From: Euptelea pleiosperma | Taxonomy: Eukaryota > Streptophyta > Magnoliopsida > Ranunculales > Eupteleaceae | NCBI GenBank assembly: GCA_035048495.1 | Contig: CM068548.1 | Coordinates: forward strand, 11,769,464 to 11,833,463 | Length of the DNA stretch: 64,000 bases | Reading direction: 5' to 3' | Notes under the pieces: model-generated | What the model saw: the letters and a program-made list of their open reading frames with translations, nothing else | What the model was told of the DNA's origin: nothing | Databases searched by the model: none | Part shown: in pieces, positions 12,001-23,831 of the stretch | How the letters are laid out: the number at the start of each line of letters is the position of its first letter | How positions within the stretch are numbered: position 1 is the first letter of the stretch | Translations under genes and position numbers: made by a program

Positions 12001-13300
12001 GGCTGTCGACAAAGTTCAGCTCATGAGGTCATGTCATGGTGCCAACTATCTGGGGTCGGCAATATGAATCCTATCTTGACATGGACTCTATTAAGAGAAT
12101 TGAAAGATAAGGTGTCCGTCACAAAACCTATCCCTACATGACATACTTTTTTGGCATATGATCCATGAATATTTGACCCACACCTCGGTGAATTTAAATT
12201 CCCCAAAAATCAGCTGTGAGGAGATTCCTACTCATTTGAAGAAAAGAAAAAAGAAGCTCAAATCCAAATGACTAAGAATCACCAACCATGAAACCCACGG
12301 TTCAAACTCACTGATTTTGTTTCGGTTTCACCTTTCGGTCTGAAACCAAGTAACATTTTATGAATAAAAAATTAATTGTTATCAATTAAAACCAAAGTAG
12401 TCCACTACCACACCTTGAAACCATGGTTCAACCTAAGAGTGTGCCACGTTGCACTATTTTTTCTTTCGTGTTGTCCTCTCTAGCCTCAAAGTCCAAAGAC
12501 CACCAGACAAATTTGGAAGAACATCTAATGATTTCAATATGGATAATTGTAGTGTCCTATGATGTTGGGAAAAAATAGTGTCCAACACCAATAAAGTCAT
12601 GACACCGTGTACCTTACGAAACCGGATGACCATGCTAACCAGTATTTTATTTTTCATTTTTGTCAAACAAAATTTTCATAAAAAGTGTTAAATTCCCTAG
12701 ATAGCCTGGAACTGTGCTTCACAGACCCTATAACAACTAACACAAAGACCATATAACAACTGACAAATCTAGTAAAATATTTCCTTTTGAAGACATTTAA
12801 ATAACACATTTTTCAAGGGACATCCAACAGTACTTACAATGTTTGCATACTTTTAAACGGTAACGCCCCCCAGTCCATTAAACCGTTAAAACGACCTCCT
12901 TTAAACCTTCGTTGATAGCGCTGAATTAAATAACACTTTTGGATTCTCCAAATCTACAGTCGAGAACACGACTCCAAAGAGGGGACAGAAAAAGGGGGGC
13001 TCCTGCTTCAAGTTATAAAGGGGCCTGACGTTGCCAACTATGCATGGGGGGCGCACTCTCCTATTAGTGCGGTTAATGGATTGAGTTTGGATCGGATCAG
13101 GGTTGATCTAGACCCGATCAAATAGCTCATTAGATCATTTTTTACGTCCAACTTCGATCTGATAATGGACACTTATTATTGGACCGATTTAATAATAAAG
13201 CTTTCAAATTTAATTTAATTAAAGAAAATAAAAGGTGCAAATTGTTAAATCAAATAACAAATGGTTAAAGGTTTTATCAACAAACAAAAAAAAATTTACA
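12000..13300. other. Intergenic DNA with element fragments
   Basis: Holds the end of the G-box arm (to about 12010), a duplicate of sequence also at 6905-7080 (ATGTCATGGTGCCA..., CACAAAACCTATCCC), a CATGGTTTTAAA-family end at 12840-12905, and a fragment related to the GGGTCAGGCTC family at about 12905-13060. No gene is seen. Confidence 0.5.
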
Positions 13301-13301
13301 T

Positions 13302-13390
13302 GGTTGAGGCCATTGACCATTGGATTCAAGAGAGCTACGGATCACGATGCACTAACTGCTCTTGAATCCCATTGGTCAATAGCCTCAACC
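13302..13390. repeat. 89-bp hairpin
   Basis: GGTTGAGGCCATTGACCATT... at the left is matched by its reverse complement at the right for about 31 bp, leaving a loop of about 27 bp. A compact foldback element or a remnant; no target duplication seen. Confidence 0.6.
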
Positions 13391-13399
13391 GTATACTTT

Positions 13400-14050
13400 A
13401 CGAGTATCCAAGTCGCCTACTCTTTATATAATATTATTTTAGTTGTGGAAATGAATAGAATAGAAAATGAGAAAAATATCAGTAATATGTAAACAACGAT
13501 TATATATAAGATTGGGTCTTTATCAAATCAAATCAACATTGATCTAGAACCGATATGATAGCTTATCAGATCCTAATTCCTAGGTCCCGAACCAATCCAA
13601 TTGATCGAATATCTCAATCCAAAGTCAGACCCAATATTATGGGATTGAATCATTGGGGTGACCTGCTCCATTGACAGCCCCAACCCCCATGATATGGAGT
13701 AAAACTTCCCACAATATGAGCCACGTGGCACACTCTTAGAGGACGTTGGATGTTTGGCCACAGTGGTGGAGCCAGCTGAGGAAAGCACTGGTGGAGCCAG
13801 CGGGAGGCATCAAATCAAATCAACATTAGTCTAGAACCGGAAGCAGTGGCGTGACACCTTGTCCCCCACTGAACAAAATCCTGGCTCTGTCACTGTTTGG
13901 CCAATCCCTAAGTGGGCCTACAAACCATAAAGGGAGCTCATATTTGCACACCTCATTTCTTATCCCGGTGGACTCCTAGTGGGGGCACACACCAAAAAGA
14001 GAGATCTCTCTAAAACTTGGCTGACCGGTGACAACAATGACCACTAACAA
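13400..14050. other. Intergenic DNA with a G-box arm
   Basis: A G-box-tipped arm lies at about 13705-13925 (CACAATATGAGCCACGTGGC...), interrupted near 13755-13895 by unrelated sequence. The remainder shows no gene. Confidence 0.45.
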
Positions 14051-14052
14051 AA

Positions 14053-14640
14053 TGAACCATGTGGCACATTATTAGAGGACACTGACCATATAGATGTTTG
14101 GCCAATCTCTAGGTGGACCTACAAACCAAAATTCAAGTTGATTAGTGATTTCCAAGTGTTGAATGGAACAATTTTCATGGTTTGATTTAACTGTGGGAAT
14201 TTGAGCATATCAACCATTATTTGGGTACAAGATCAAAAGGTTTGAAATCACTAATTATAAAGATGGACCATACTACTGCATCACACAAGATCAATACCCA
14301 ATCCATATCTAGGTCGTAATTGCACATACCTTATTTAGATGGATTTGAATTCAAATCCATGCCTTATTTTGAATGGATTTGAATTCCATTCTTGTTGTAA
14401 TCATTCCATAATTTACTCCCTTGGATCTTGTAATATCCCTTGATTGATGTAAATAAAGTATTATATATACATGAATAGACTTACTCTCAACACATTGTGT
14501 GAGAGATCCTTTCTAAATTATCATTGTCTTTACTAATCAAGTTGATTTTTCGTTTTTAGGTCCACCTAGGGATTGATCAAACATCCATACGGTCGGTGTC
14601 CTCTAAAAAATATGCCACGTGGCTCATTTTGCGAGCGGTC
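14053..14640. mobile_element. G-box-tipped TIR element split by an insertion
   Basis: Left arm 14053-14255 and right arm 14532-14640 together form one quasi-palindromic unit of the main family. A 276-bp segment separates them. Confidence 0.75.
14256..14531. mobile_element. 276-bp insertion of unknown family
   Basis: Interrupts a G-box-tipped unit and is bounded by ACTAAT on both sides (14250-14255, 14532-14537). The interior has AT-rich promoter-like and poly(A)-like motifs (AATAAAGTATTATATATACA, then ACTTACTCTCAACACA). That is reminiscent of the R-U5 part of an LTR, but the ends are not TG...CA, so a solo LTR is not established. Confidence 0.55.
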
Positions 14641-14744
14641 AATGACCGTCACCGGTCAGCCAAGTTTTAGAGAGAGATCTCTCTTTTTGGGGGTGTGCCC
14701 CGACTATGAGTCCACCAAGATAAGAAATGGGGTGTGCAAATATG

Positions 14745-15080
14745 CGCTCCCAACCAAAATCAGCCTGATTAGTGATTTCAAACCTTTGGATCCTTGCACC
14801 CCTGGTCAATAATGCTCAAATTCCCACGGTTAAAATCAACCCATGAAAATGACTCCAATCCAATGCTTAGAAATCAATATCAAGTTGATTTTTGGTTTGT
14901 AGGTTTACACAGAGATTGGCCAAACATCTAAACAATCAGTGTCCTCTAAAAATGTGCTACGTGGCTCATATTGTGGGCGGTCAGTGGCTTTGCCAAGTTT
15001 TGCTCCATGATTTGGCCAAGAGAACATTCCAAAATGGCATCAAAATGTTTAGAGTGACCAACACAAGGCAAAGGTATTAT
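14745..15080. mobile_element. G-box-tipped TIR element, degraded
   Basis: Both arms are recognisable (CAGCCTGATTAGTGATTTCA at left; TTGGCCAAACATCTAAACAA and GTGCTACGTGGCTCATATTG at right, to about 14990). The tip CACGTG is mutated to TACGTG. The last 90 bp show nothing. Confidence 0.6.
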
Positions 15081-15445
15081 TGGATGATCTTTAAAATATT
15101 AATACATTCTTCCATGTGTCGACACCCAGTTGATACCTTAGAATGTTCTTTCTATCTGCTTTCCAACGAATATAACCTAACAAAAGGGTATATGCTTTGG
15201 CAAATAGCAAATGGGAACCATAGCAAATATCTCATCTATCTGAAATAAAAGCGCGTGGAATGAACATGGTGGATTCCCATCAACGTCTTGGGCCCACTGG
15301 TACCTTATTTTATATTTAGGATTGGAAAATTTATGTGGAACTAATGACCTCGGAGCCACACGATACTTTATATAATACCACCAGGGCTATCACATCATCG
15401 GCTTTAACCATCTTATCTTTTATCTTGACACATGTGAGCTACACG
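15080..15445. repeat. Dispersed repeat, copy 2
   Basis: Second copy of the repeat at 9170-9500, same orientation. It has a short internal insertion around 15202-15225 (a near repeat of GCAAATA) and several indels. It is followed by a G-box-tipped arm to about 15530. Confidence 0.8.
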
Positions 15446-15529
15446 TGGTCCACCTAGAGATTGGCTGATTGGCCAAACATCCATACTAGTGTCCCCTAAA
15501 AATGTGCCATGTGGCTCATATTGTGGGTG

Positions 15530-16550
15530 GTTAGTTCAATGAACATGGGCACTCCGTGAGGGGAAAAACAATAAGCAAATGGTTGCAGATTTTAGAATAG
15601 GGTATTTTAATAACACCTCCCTGAAATTTTAAAGTAATTAGTAATGCCCCCTTGACTTTTAGTTTAATAGTGGTTGACTTAAGTTAAAATGAACGTGAAT
15701 CACACGTCGTGAGCATTTGATCGGGATCAGGGGACCAATAAGTTCAGGGCCCACATGTCAACCAATCCATCATACAAGGCTAAATGAGCCCACATTAGAA
15801 TTGTCACACCATGATCCTAAGTTTCTAACCATGTGATCAGATTTCATCTTTGCTACAAATTAGTTCCTTCAATAAAGGATTAATCGCGTAATTCCATTTG
15901 TGAAATTTTTTGACATGGCCCACTAAAAAGGAGGCCCCACCAATTAAACAGTGGAGATCAGTACGTTAATCACAATGTACATATCTCAATAGAAGCCATC
16001 TGATGGTGAATCCTCTCCTTGAAATCTTTTGTTTGTTGGACGTTAACACCAAGGTAGACGACAAGTGTCCTTTGAAACAAGGGAAATATTGTGAAAGCAC
16101 TCCACAAATTGTGAAAGCACCCCACATCTCCTTTTCTTCCTTTTATTTTGTTTTTGGCAAAATGCCCTAACTTATTAGGACATTTATTAAGAACACCCTG
16201 GTGCAGACCGAGGGCAGCCGCAAGTTGCTCGGTAGCACTCTCCTTGACGCCAGCGGCACAGTCTCTCTTAGTATGGTTTTTGTGTGGGCCTTTCTTTAAA
16301 ACCCACCCCTTCTGTCGTTTCCTTTTTTTTTTTCCTCTTTGGTGAGGTCGTCTTCAACCTCCAGACGACCTCACAAAAAATAGCGAACAAGGGAATCACA
16401 CCCCTACTTGGACGGCCACGGTTGGCCCCATTACTACCTTGATAAGATTGAATCCTACGGGCATTTTGCTCTTCAATCTAAACCCAAAGTGCTGGAGGTT
16501 CCAGACTGTTCTTCTTTACAAACAAAATTTGCGTTTGGGCTCGGGTATCT
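15530..16550. other. Intergenic, no gene seen
   Basis: No coding region or transposon end is recognised. The motif ...AATTAGTAATGCCCCCT at about 15635 resembles, inverted, 11850-11890, suggesting a shared old repeat. Confidence 0.45.
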
Positions 16551-16559
16551 GTTATTGGG

Positions 16560-16960
16560 CTTGGGCCTGGGCCCGAATATACACCCTAACCTTGATAAAC
16601 AATCAAATTGTGAGTATGTACTGAGAATCACACACAGTTTAGAACGATTCACATTGGAAAATGAATGGGCAATAGAAGAGCTACCCAAATCCGTCGATCC
16701 CGCCGCGAAACACTTCATCACCACCTGAGCATCCGACTCCACAATCACCGGGGGCACTTTAAAAAGAGCTAACTGAGCGAGCCCGCACTTCAGGGCTCTA
16801 ATTTCGGCTTCTTCTTCAGATTGGGCATTAGAGCTGGTTCACCTGCTAAGAGACAGGAATTAGCAGCATCACGCACAATGACCATGTCATTCCTTAGATA
16901 CCAAAGTCTCCACATAAGGATGCACACAAAATTCCAGATATAACACTGGACGTGGCACAC
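16560..16960 (-). pseudogene. LINE fragment: RNase H-like domain
   Basis: Minus-strand reading gives a tryptophan-rich segment with LWYLRND (about 16890), typical of the end of plant LINE reverse transcriptases. A stretch with EAEIRALKCGLAQL then VIVESDAQVV (about 16830-16730) follows, which matches the RNase H-like (RVT_3) domain that follows RT in plant non-LTR elements. The two parts are in different frames and the rest of the element is missing, so it is a dead, truncated copy. A host-derived RVT_3 protein fragment is possible but less likely. Confidence 0.6.
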
Positions 16961-17234
16961 TATTAGTGGATGCTGACCGTATAGATGTTTGGCCAATCCC
17001 TCAGTGGACCTTTAGACCAAAATCAGCCTGATTAGTGATTTCTAGGCGCTTCGATTGAAGTTATTTTCATGGGTTGATTTTAACGGTAAGAATTCGAGCA
17101 TTATTGAGCATTATTTGGGTACGAAGATCCAAAGGTTGTAAATCACTAATCAGGCTGATTTTTGGTTTAAAGGTACATCGAGAGACTGGCCAAACATCCA
17201 TACGATCAATGTCCACTAATAGTGTGCCACGTTG
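16949..17234. mobile_element. G-box-tipped TIR element, full-length unit
   Basis: A complete quasi-palindromic unit of about 286 bp: left tip GACGTGGCACACTATTAG, left arm with TAGATGTTTGGCCAATCCCT, centre GGTTGATTTTAACGGTAAG...GAGCATTATTTGGGTAC, right arm CTAATCAGGCTGATTTTTGG, right tip AATAGTGTGCCACGTTGC. Useful as a reference copy for the family. Confidence 0.8.
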
Positions 17235-17369
17235 CCTGTGATTTTCATTGCGACAGAAGCATTTGTCACAATGCTGTGATAGAAGTTGTACTCCTGTAGA
17301 TACACCCGCGGACTGCGGAGGGAAATTCTTTTGAAGCTCCCATGAATGGTTGGAATCTTTGGAGTTTGG

Positions 17370-17620
17370 AGGCGGACCACTCCTTGATGGACCTACACTA
17401 AAAATTCATTGTGACTGTTGATTACTAGCCGTTGGATATTAGCAATTTAGCACTTTTCATTATAGGCTTGGAGGCAACTCATAGGCCTGATCATGAAGCC
17501 CATGATAAAAAGTGCCCAAATCAACGGATAGAAATAACCAATCATGCTAAGTTTTGGCATGTAGGTCCACCAAGGTGTGGATCAAGCATAGATGGGATCA
17601 GCGGGCCCGAAAGTGTGTGA
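17370..17620. mobile_element. Second TIR family (GAAGCCCATGATAAAAAG), copy
   Basis: A quasi-palindrome with arms ending in TGGACCTACAC... and ...GTAGGTCCACCAAGG, and a centre containing CTCATAGGCCTGATCATGAA. It is related in the inner arm to the G-box-tipped family but has its own centre. Other copies: 42330-42610, 44140-44410, 44570-44880 and part at 48000-48160. It ends only about 120 bp from the coatomer zeta TATA element. Confidence 0.6.
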
Positions 17621-17742
17621 AACGTGGCAATGAAAAATTGGACTTGTAGTTCTGTATCATAGAACCGCTCCCTCCTTCGCTGGACTCGTCCACTATCTAA
17701 TGACCGAATCACCCTTACTCTTTGCATTAAAATACCACTAAA

Positions 17743-17749
17743 CTATATA
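17743..17749 (+). promoter_or_regulatory. Candidate TATA box of the coatomer zeta gene
   Basis: CTATATA 52-58 bp upstream of the start codon, in an otherwise GC-neutral stretch. It would place the transcript start near 17775. No other TATA-like motif lies between it and the ATG. Confidence 0.4.
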
Positions 17750-17800
17750 GAGTGCAGTGCAGCCTCTCTGCAGCTAAATCAGCATTTAACAATTTCATCC

Positions 17801-17831
17801 ATGGCGAATTTCTCGGCTAATCAAGTAAGAT

Positions 17832-17876
<45 letters not shown>

Positions 17877-20800
17877 TTGTTTTCCCTTTCGATCAATAAA
17901 ATCACGAATTCTTCAGTATCTGCTAAATTTCGAGCTCGATTTCGTCTACCTAGGGTTTAAAAATTCTAATTGGATTTCGATTCGCAAGAGATTTGATGTA
18001 TGTTATTCTAATTTCAGTTTGGATGATCATGTTCAGATTTTTCGTACAGTTTAGGGCAAAAAAAATCAAAATTTTCCAATTTGATTCTTCGATGCTTCAC
18101 TGCGTTTCGATCTGCAATAGCTCCTTCTTCTTCGTTTAGATCTGTAAATTTACGCATAAAAAATTTAGTTAGAAGTTAGAATATCGTTTCAGATGCAATT
18201 CTGTGTAGATTTGATGAAGCGGAATTGAATCACATGTACTGCTAAATGTTTCAACACCTTATGTTACATAAAAGCAATAAAGATTTAATTTTTTCGAATT
18301 AAATTTTAAGGAAATGTTCCTTAGGTTCAGGTCTTGAGCCCACAGCTCAATTGGTTGATGTTCTGTACTGCAACCATGAAGTCGCGGGTTCTATCCAACC
18401 CATGTAAAAAAAATTATCGATTCACAATTTTGATAAATTTAGGACTAGATGCAAGAGAATTGGACTTGGGTTTATGTTATTCAGTACAAATAATATGATA
18501 GTCTCAGCTAGAATTGAAAAGAATTCTGTAAATCATTTAATGATAAGATGGTAGTTTATGAATATAATTCCACGTGCAGTTTATGTGTTCTGATTTCGTG
18601 CAATGTACTTGCGTCATGTAGGAGACTTACCCTTCTATAAAAAACATTCTTCTTTTGGATTCTGAAGGAAAACGCATAGCTGTCAATTATTACTCAGATG
18701 ATTGGCCAACGCAAAGTGCAAAGTTAGCTTTTGAGAAATCCGTGTTTACTAAAACTCAAAAGACAAATGCCCGGACAGAAGGTAATTTACGCAAAGTGTT
18801 ACATCGTTCTTCTTCCCTTTTGTCTGTTATAAGCAATTTGGAATGTTTGGTGATATTGCTTTTGTATTCTTTCACTCATGATATTTGCTAGTCAGCAATC
18901 AGATGTATGAATCTAGTTTTAAATTTTCTGTTTTACCTGATTAACTTGGGATTGATACGAGTTCAACTCAGATCAGTCGGATTTGAGTCGGAGGAGTTAG
19001 TACGTTTCCATAACTTTATGGAGAAAAAAATTAAAAACAAAAAGAAACTTTCAGAAGTTAGGAACAGAAAAGAATTTGTGTGGAGTACTTTATATACAAA
19101 TATCTTGTTAGCACTCCAATATGTAAAAATATGTTTTTTTCTGAATTCTGACTAGTATTTGTAGAATTACTATCCTGAAAGTTGCGTTATTGTTTAACTG
19201 AAACGTACTGTTGAACCAGGAAATGTAAAACCAACTCATAAGTTCACTAAAAGTCTAAAAACTTCACATTTCATACGTCGACACGTAGTGTCAGATTCAT
19301 TAGGTGGGGAGGGAGCAATGATGCGCCTTCTCCACTGTTCTTCTACATCTTTTCTGAACTCAAATGAACTGATCAACCTCAAGTCCCTTCCCCGTTTCTA
19401 AACATTTCATCATGCTCTTTTTATCCTTTTCTTCTATTCAGTCTCTGTTGAAGGACTGTGGATGGTTAGCGAGTTGTGATGCTACCATACGACTAAAAGT
19501 ATGACTACTAAGGACCGGATAATCTTTAAGTTTATCGATGATGTTTTTTTCGATGTTCTTCCTTTTTGTCCAAAGCTTCTAATAAAATGGCCCTCTTAGC
19601 ACATTCCAGCACCAAATCATCGTCCAAGGCATTGTGTCTCATATTCCTTTTCCAATCATGCCTCGAGATTTAGCAATATAAATCAGTTCTTCTTGAACAT
19701 GAAGAGGAACTCAAAGGCAAGCTACTATATTTGTTCTTTCCAAATGCAACTTCCAGCCAGAAATCCCTAAATCAAAGTCAACAAAAAGGTGATTTTGATA
19801 TTATTTGGAACTAGGTAAATACTTACAAGGTCCCAAGTCCCAATCATGATCTGTTAGTTTTTTCTCTATCAACAAGTGTTATATGGCAGCATTTGAAAAC
19901 CATTCTCAGTGTTGATTAGTCTGGTTACAACTTTGCTCTTTTCACAGTTTACGTAGTAGAGGTTTTATGAGATTGCTGCTTCCCCACTCCCTCAGTCGAA
20001 TCGGCTCAGGCTCCCACTTCTGCAACTAAGGGATGGAACATGAGGGAATTGAGAAGGATTGTTGTATATCAGGAAGGAGTTTCCTTGCTGCAGCTTTCTC
20101 TTCCTTTTTCAATCTTTTGCTTTACTAAATTCATTTATTGATTTTATTCTAAGAAAAGAATTTGGTGCATATGTATTAGTGTGAAATTATGTAGTTTCAC
20201 TACAGAACTTTTGAAAACTGCAAGCCAAACAGTTTCTCTGAGCTTGTTTTTATAAATCAAGCGTAACACATGGGTTAAAAGCTTGGAGGGTCTGTCACTA
20301 TGGAATCTGCAGATTCTTCACATTTCTAATGGTGGAAGGAACTCTTGTTTCTCATGGTCCATCCTACTAGCATAATTTGCTATGTCTTTAATGTAACTGC
20401 AAAGAAATATAATGACAAAGGACACAGACATATTGCTTCATATAGCTGGAAACTTTGCAACACTTGAAATTCTGCTATTGAAAATATAAATGTACTCGCC
20501 AAAAGAATAGAGCACGGATGGCTTTTAAGAATTTTCAACGTTAACAGATTTTCAAGTTCTTAAATTTGAAGGACATCCCTGTTCATATACAATTCTCGAG
20601 TAATTTGTCTGCTATGTTGTAATTTGTTTCAGAGACTAAAGAAAGCAGTACATTTACTTATACAGTTCACGTTTCATTCTTCATGGCTGCCTTACTAATG
20701 CTGTTGCTGCCTTATCAATACATTGATGTTTCATTTACAGCGGAGATAGCAATGTTTGAGAACAACATTGTTGTCTATAAGTTCATCCAAGATTTGCACT

Positions 20801-23173
20801 TCTTCGTTACTGGAGGCGATGATGAAAACGAGATCATCTTAGCAACAGTTCTTCAGGGATTCTTTGATGCAGTTGCCCTTCTTCTCAGGTCTTGTCAATC
20901 ATACATTGGCTGTTGACTTTTTGCATTCTCTTCTTTAATCTTTGATTCTTACTTCAAAAATGTTGATAGTCTCTCAATTTATGCATTTATGATATTCAAT
21001 CTGGCATGTCCTTGCTCCAGGGGCAATGTGGACAAAAGGGAGGCACTGGAAAACTTGAATCTTATTCTTTTATGCCTCGATGAGATTGTTGATAATGGGT
21101 ATGGACAATATGCTTCTCATTTACTTAGTGTTCACCTAAGATGTCTGTAATGCTATTCATTTACTTGCAAGATTGTCTACACATGTCTTGTGTTAGAAAA
21201 GATTGGTATGTGAAGATAGAAATTTTAGTAATAATGAGTCTTTAGTAATGATATTATTGTGTGGATCCAAAATTAAAAGAATATTCTCTCTTTTCATATA
21301 AATCCTTTGTAGTACACGTCCTTCAAGCAGGAGAGCATGCCCATACACAAGAAACCAAGCACATGAATAGGACATCACAGTTGGAAACTGCTTTTTCTCA
21401 ATCACTTCTGCTAGGAATATGTATCGTTTCATGGCCTTAGCTATTCAGCTTAGTGGTTCTTGTGGTTCCTAGTCAGTCTTCTCTCTTGATTAAGTGAGTC
21501 ACATGCTTTACTGTTGGTGGCTATCATACCCGGATACTTCAACATGACTGTTGTACCAACGTATCATATTGTGTCGATAACGACTAGTACCAGATACTGT
21601 ATGGATACTTCTATGCCATCAATTTCTCATTTTGTATTGGTGCTAGTGTGTTTTTTTTTCTTAAATCCTAATAGTTTCCTTATTTCTTATGTCAATAGGA
21701 AGATACAAATAACTTATTATAACACATTTTAGTGTTGAAACTTTGAGAGTGTAGAACTTTCATGATATTTGGCATGATGTGAATATTAAATAAAGATACT
21801 TGGGTTGAAAAACTAAAAATTAAAGCATGGTATGAAAATTGGATTGGATACCCCTATCCGTATCCATGTCCTGGACTTTGGGAAATGAAGAGTTGTATCC
21901 CGTACTGATGTCCGTATCTATATCCATCTCTTGGCATCTTAGGTTGGTGGTAGCAAATATAATGTAGGGGTGTTGATAGAGGAAATGGTTATCTTCAGTG
22001 AGTGCTCCATGCAAATGGAGCATAGGTATTTATGAAAATGACCCCACTCCTCTCCTCCTTGATTATGCAACCTTCCACTATTGACGGGGTCAAAGAATTT
22101 TAGATTTATGTTTTTGACATCCAATGGTTTCTCCGTGATAATATTTCAGGACTTCCTGGAGCTCACTGCTTCGAATCTCACGGTGGTGATTGACCAGCCT
22201 TTCTTGCACTAATGATTGGTTATTTCATTATTGACAGGCATCAGTCTTTTGAACCTTTTTTATATATTGCATCTATCATGTCATGGTAATTTTTCTTCCT
22301 AGATGTGGCTAAAAACCTTCTAGGTTTCTGGTTTTCCTCGTCAAACTAAGGAAACAGAAGTGACCTTCCACTTTTTACACGGCATTATGATTAAAGAGGA
22401 GTGATGATCACATTTGAGAAGTGAAGGCAATAGGCTGTCTGTCTTAATAGGATCCTCACCGCAACAGCTTTGTAGGCTTTGATATATGTATCTGTCTTGG
22501 ATCAAGGAGGAGACTTATTCTAGTTTCTTAGGGACATGTCAAGTGGAATTGTAATAAAAATCTATTCTGAAACACAAAGGACAATAATAAACTCCTGTAC
22601 TTCATACTGGAAGATTCATCAACGTGGAATCTTTTTGAGGCCGATAAATTAGGTAGAGGTGGCAAACAAGGATTAATAAAAGGGTGTATGTGAACTCAAT
22701 TATATTCACCATTAAGCTTCTTTCTTTACATGGCGTATATGGGAAGCCTTGGCTGAGATAAATACCTGTGCAGGAACTTAAAAGTTTGGGAGGATTTATT
22801 CTTCTACATGAAGCTGAATCCTATCTTGCTTAGCTGTGGTTTTTTTTTTTATAGGATCTCAGGATTCTGTTTGGTTTATTCAGGAAGTTATCCGAGTTGA
22901 TGTTTTCATGTTTTATGCAGGATAGTTCTCGAAACCGATGCAAATGTTATCGCAGGAAAAGTCTCAAGCCATAGTGTGGATGCTGCAGCACCCTTATCTG
23001 AGCAGGTGATGTCACAGTCCTCCTTTCTAAATCCCCACCCAAAAAAGAAAAAAGAAATACTTCCTCCTTTGGCATTGAGTAAAATCCCAATATTCCTTTT
23101 TCTTGTTTTGCAGACTATAACTCAGGCACTAGCTACAGCACGTGAACATTTAACGAGATCCCTTCTCAAATGA
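17801..23173 (+). CDS. COPZ: Coatomer subunit zeta
   Basis: Six exons: 17801-17824, 18622-18781, 20741-20888, 21021-21098, 22921-23005 and 23114-23173. All introns are GT-AG and in phase; the product is 184 aa, close to the usual 177-181 for plants. It is the small zeta chain of the COPI coat, which pairs with gamma-COP in the F-subcomplex and acts in retrograde Golgi-to-ER vesicles. Recognisable blocks are [15 protein letters not shown] near the N-terminus, then [33 protein letters not shown], and [18 protein letters not shown] towards the end. This is the longin-like fold shared with adaptor sigma chains. The first exon codes only eight residues (MANFSANQ), which are not conserved; that start is chosen because the ATG leads in frame to a good donor and a TATA box lies just upstream. 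No breaks are seen. Confidence 0.96.
17834..17872. repeat. (CT)n microsatellite in coatomer zeta intron 1
   Basis: About 39 bp of pure CT dinucleotides starting 9 bp after the exon 1 donor site. Confidence 0.95.
18328..18412 (+). repeat. tRNA-like SINE remnant
   Basis: AGCTCAATTGG fits the RNA polymerase III A box and GGGTTCTATCC about 40 bp later is one change from a B box; a short A-run follows. There is no matching acceptor stem, so it is a decayed tRNA-derived SINE head rather than a tRNA gene. Confidence 0.4.
18782..20740. other. Coatomer zeta intron 2
   Basis: A 1959-bp intron. No gene, RNA gene or clear transposon end was found. Open frames inside it (for example near 18907-19155) run straight out of the exon or through AT-rich DNA and have no domain. 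Confidence 0.6.
21099..22920. other. Coatomer zeta intron 4
   Basis: An 1822-bp intron with AT-rich DNA. A GGATACCCCTATCCGTATCC-type patch at 21530-21930 has short direct and inverted repeats. No gene is seen. Confidence 0.55.
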
Positions 23174-23489
23174 TGCATGCAGCTACATAAAAAAAGAAGA
23201 GGAAATTTTAAACTTTTTTCTATTTTTTTTTCCATTTTTGCTTTCTTGCCTTTTTTCTTTTTTATTTGCTTCAGTTGGGGTAGTATAGTCAATTTTACTT
23301 TCTATGTTAGTTTCATAACTCTGATGGATGATATGCCATTTGGACGGTTTAGTGTCGATTTTCACCCATAGATCATTGCACTTTAGAGAATTTGCATGTA
23401 CTCAGGTAACATGCTTTGGAGAGGATCTGCTTTCACAAATGAAATTGCTAGTCTGGGGAGAGTTAATTAATGGTAGAGGTTCTTGAAAT

Positions 23490-23690
23490 ATGTGATATTC
23501 GTCGTCATCCAAGCCTTGTCCCAGCTATTTGGTGTTGGCGAAGCACGCCGTTCCATTCTGCCCAGTGCCATATCTACTTCTAATGCATGTAGATTCAAAT
23601 TCTTTCTTGGCTTTCTTAGATCCATCAACCTGAATCCATGCACTCTCACTGGTGCCGTCAATCCTCTCTGTTGTACATAACCAAATCATC
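23490..23690 (+). repeat. Dispersed plant repeat with CAAGCCTTGTCCCAGCTATT
   Basis: Begins GTCGTCATCCAAGCCTTGTC and continues GCTATTTGGTGTTGGCG, close to a motif common in eudicot genomes. A diverged, inverted relative is the target into which the element at 62521-63192 inserted (CAAATAGTTGGGAT / TTGGGATAAGGCCC). Confidence 0.5.
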
Positions 23691-23831
23691 TCAAAAGTTG
23701 TGTGATATTGGATTCAGAATATAAAAGCTATGTGATACACTTCAATTAGATCCATACCAAAATCATTTCAAGACCCCTTAGCAGCAAAAAAGTTAAAATG
23801 GGATGATCATCAACAGTTTGCTCCTTATTTT

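Noticed and set aside
14256..14531. Solo LTR call
   Set aside because: Ends are not TG...CA and the flanking repeat is 6 bp; left as unknown insertion.
18328..18412. Functional tRNA gene
   Set aside because: A and B boxes are recognisable but acceptor and anticodon stems do not pair.
18907..19155. Open frame in coatomer zeta intron 2
   Set aside because: AT-rich intron read by chance; no domain and no exon-like boundaries.
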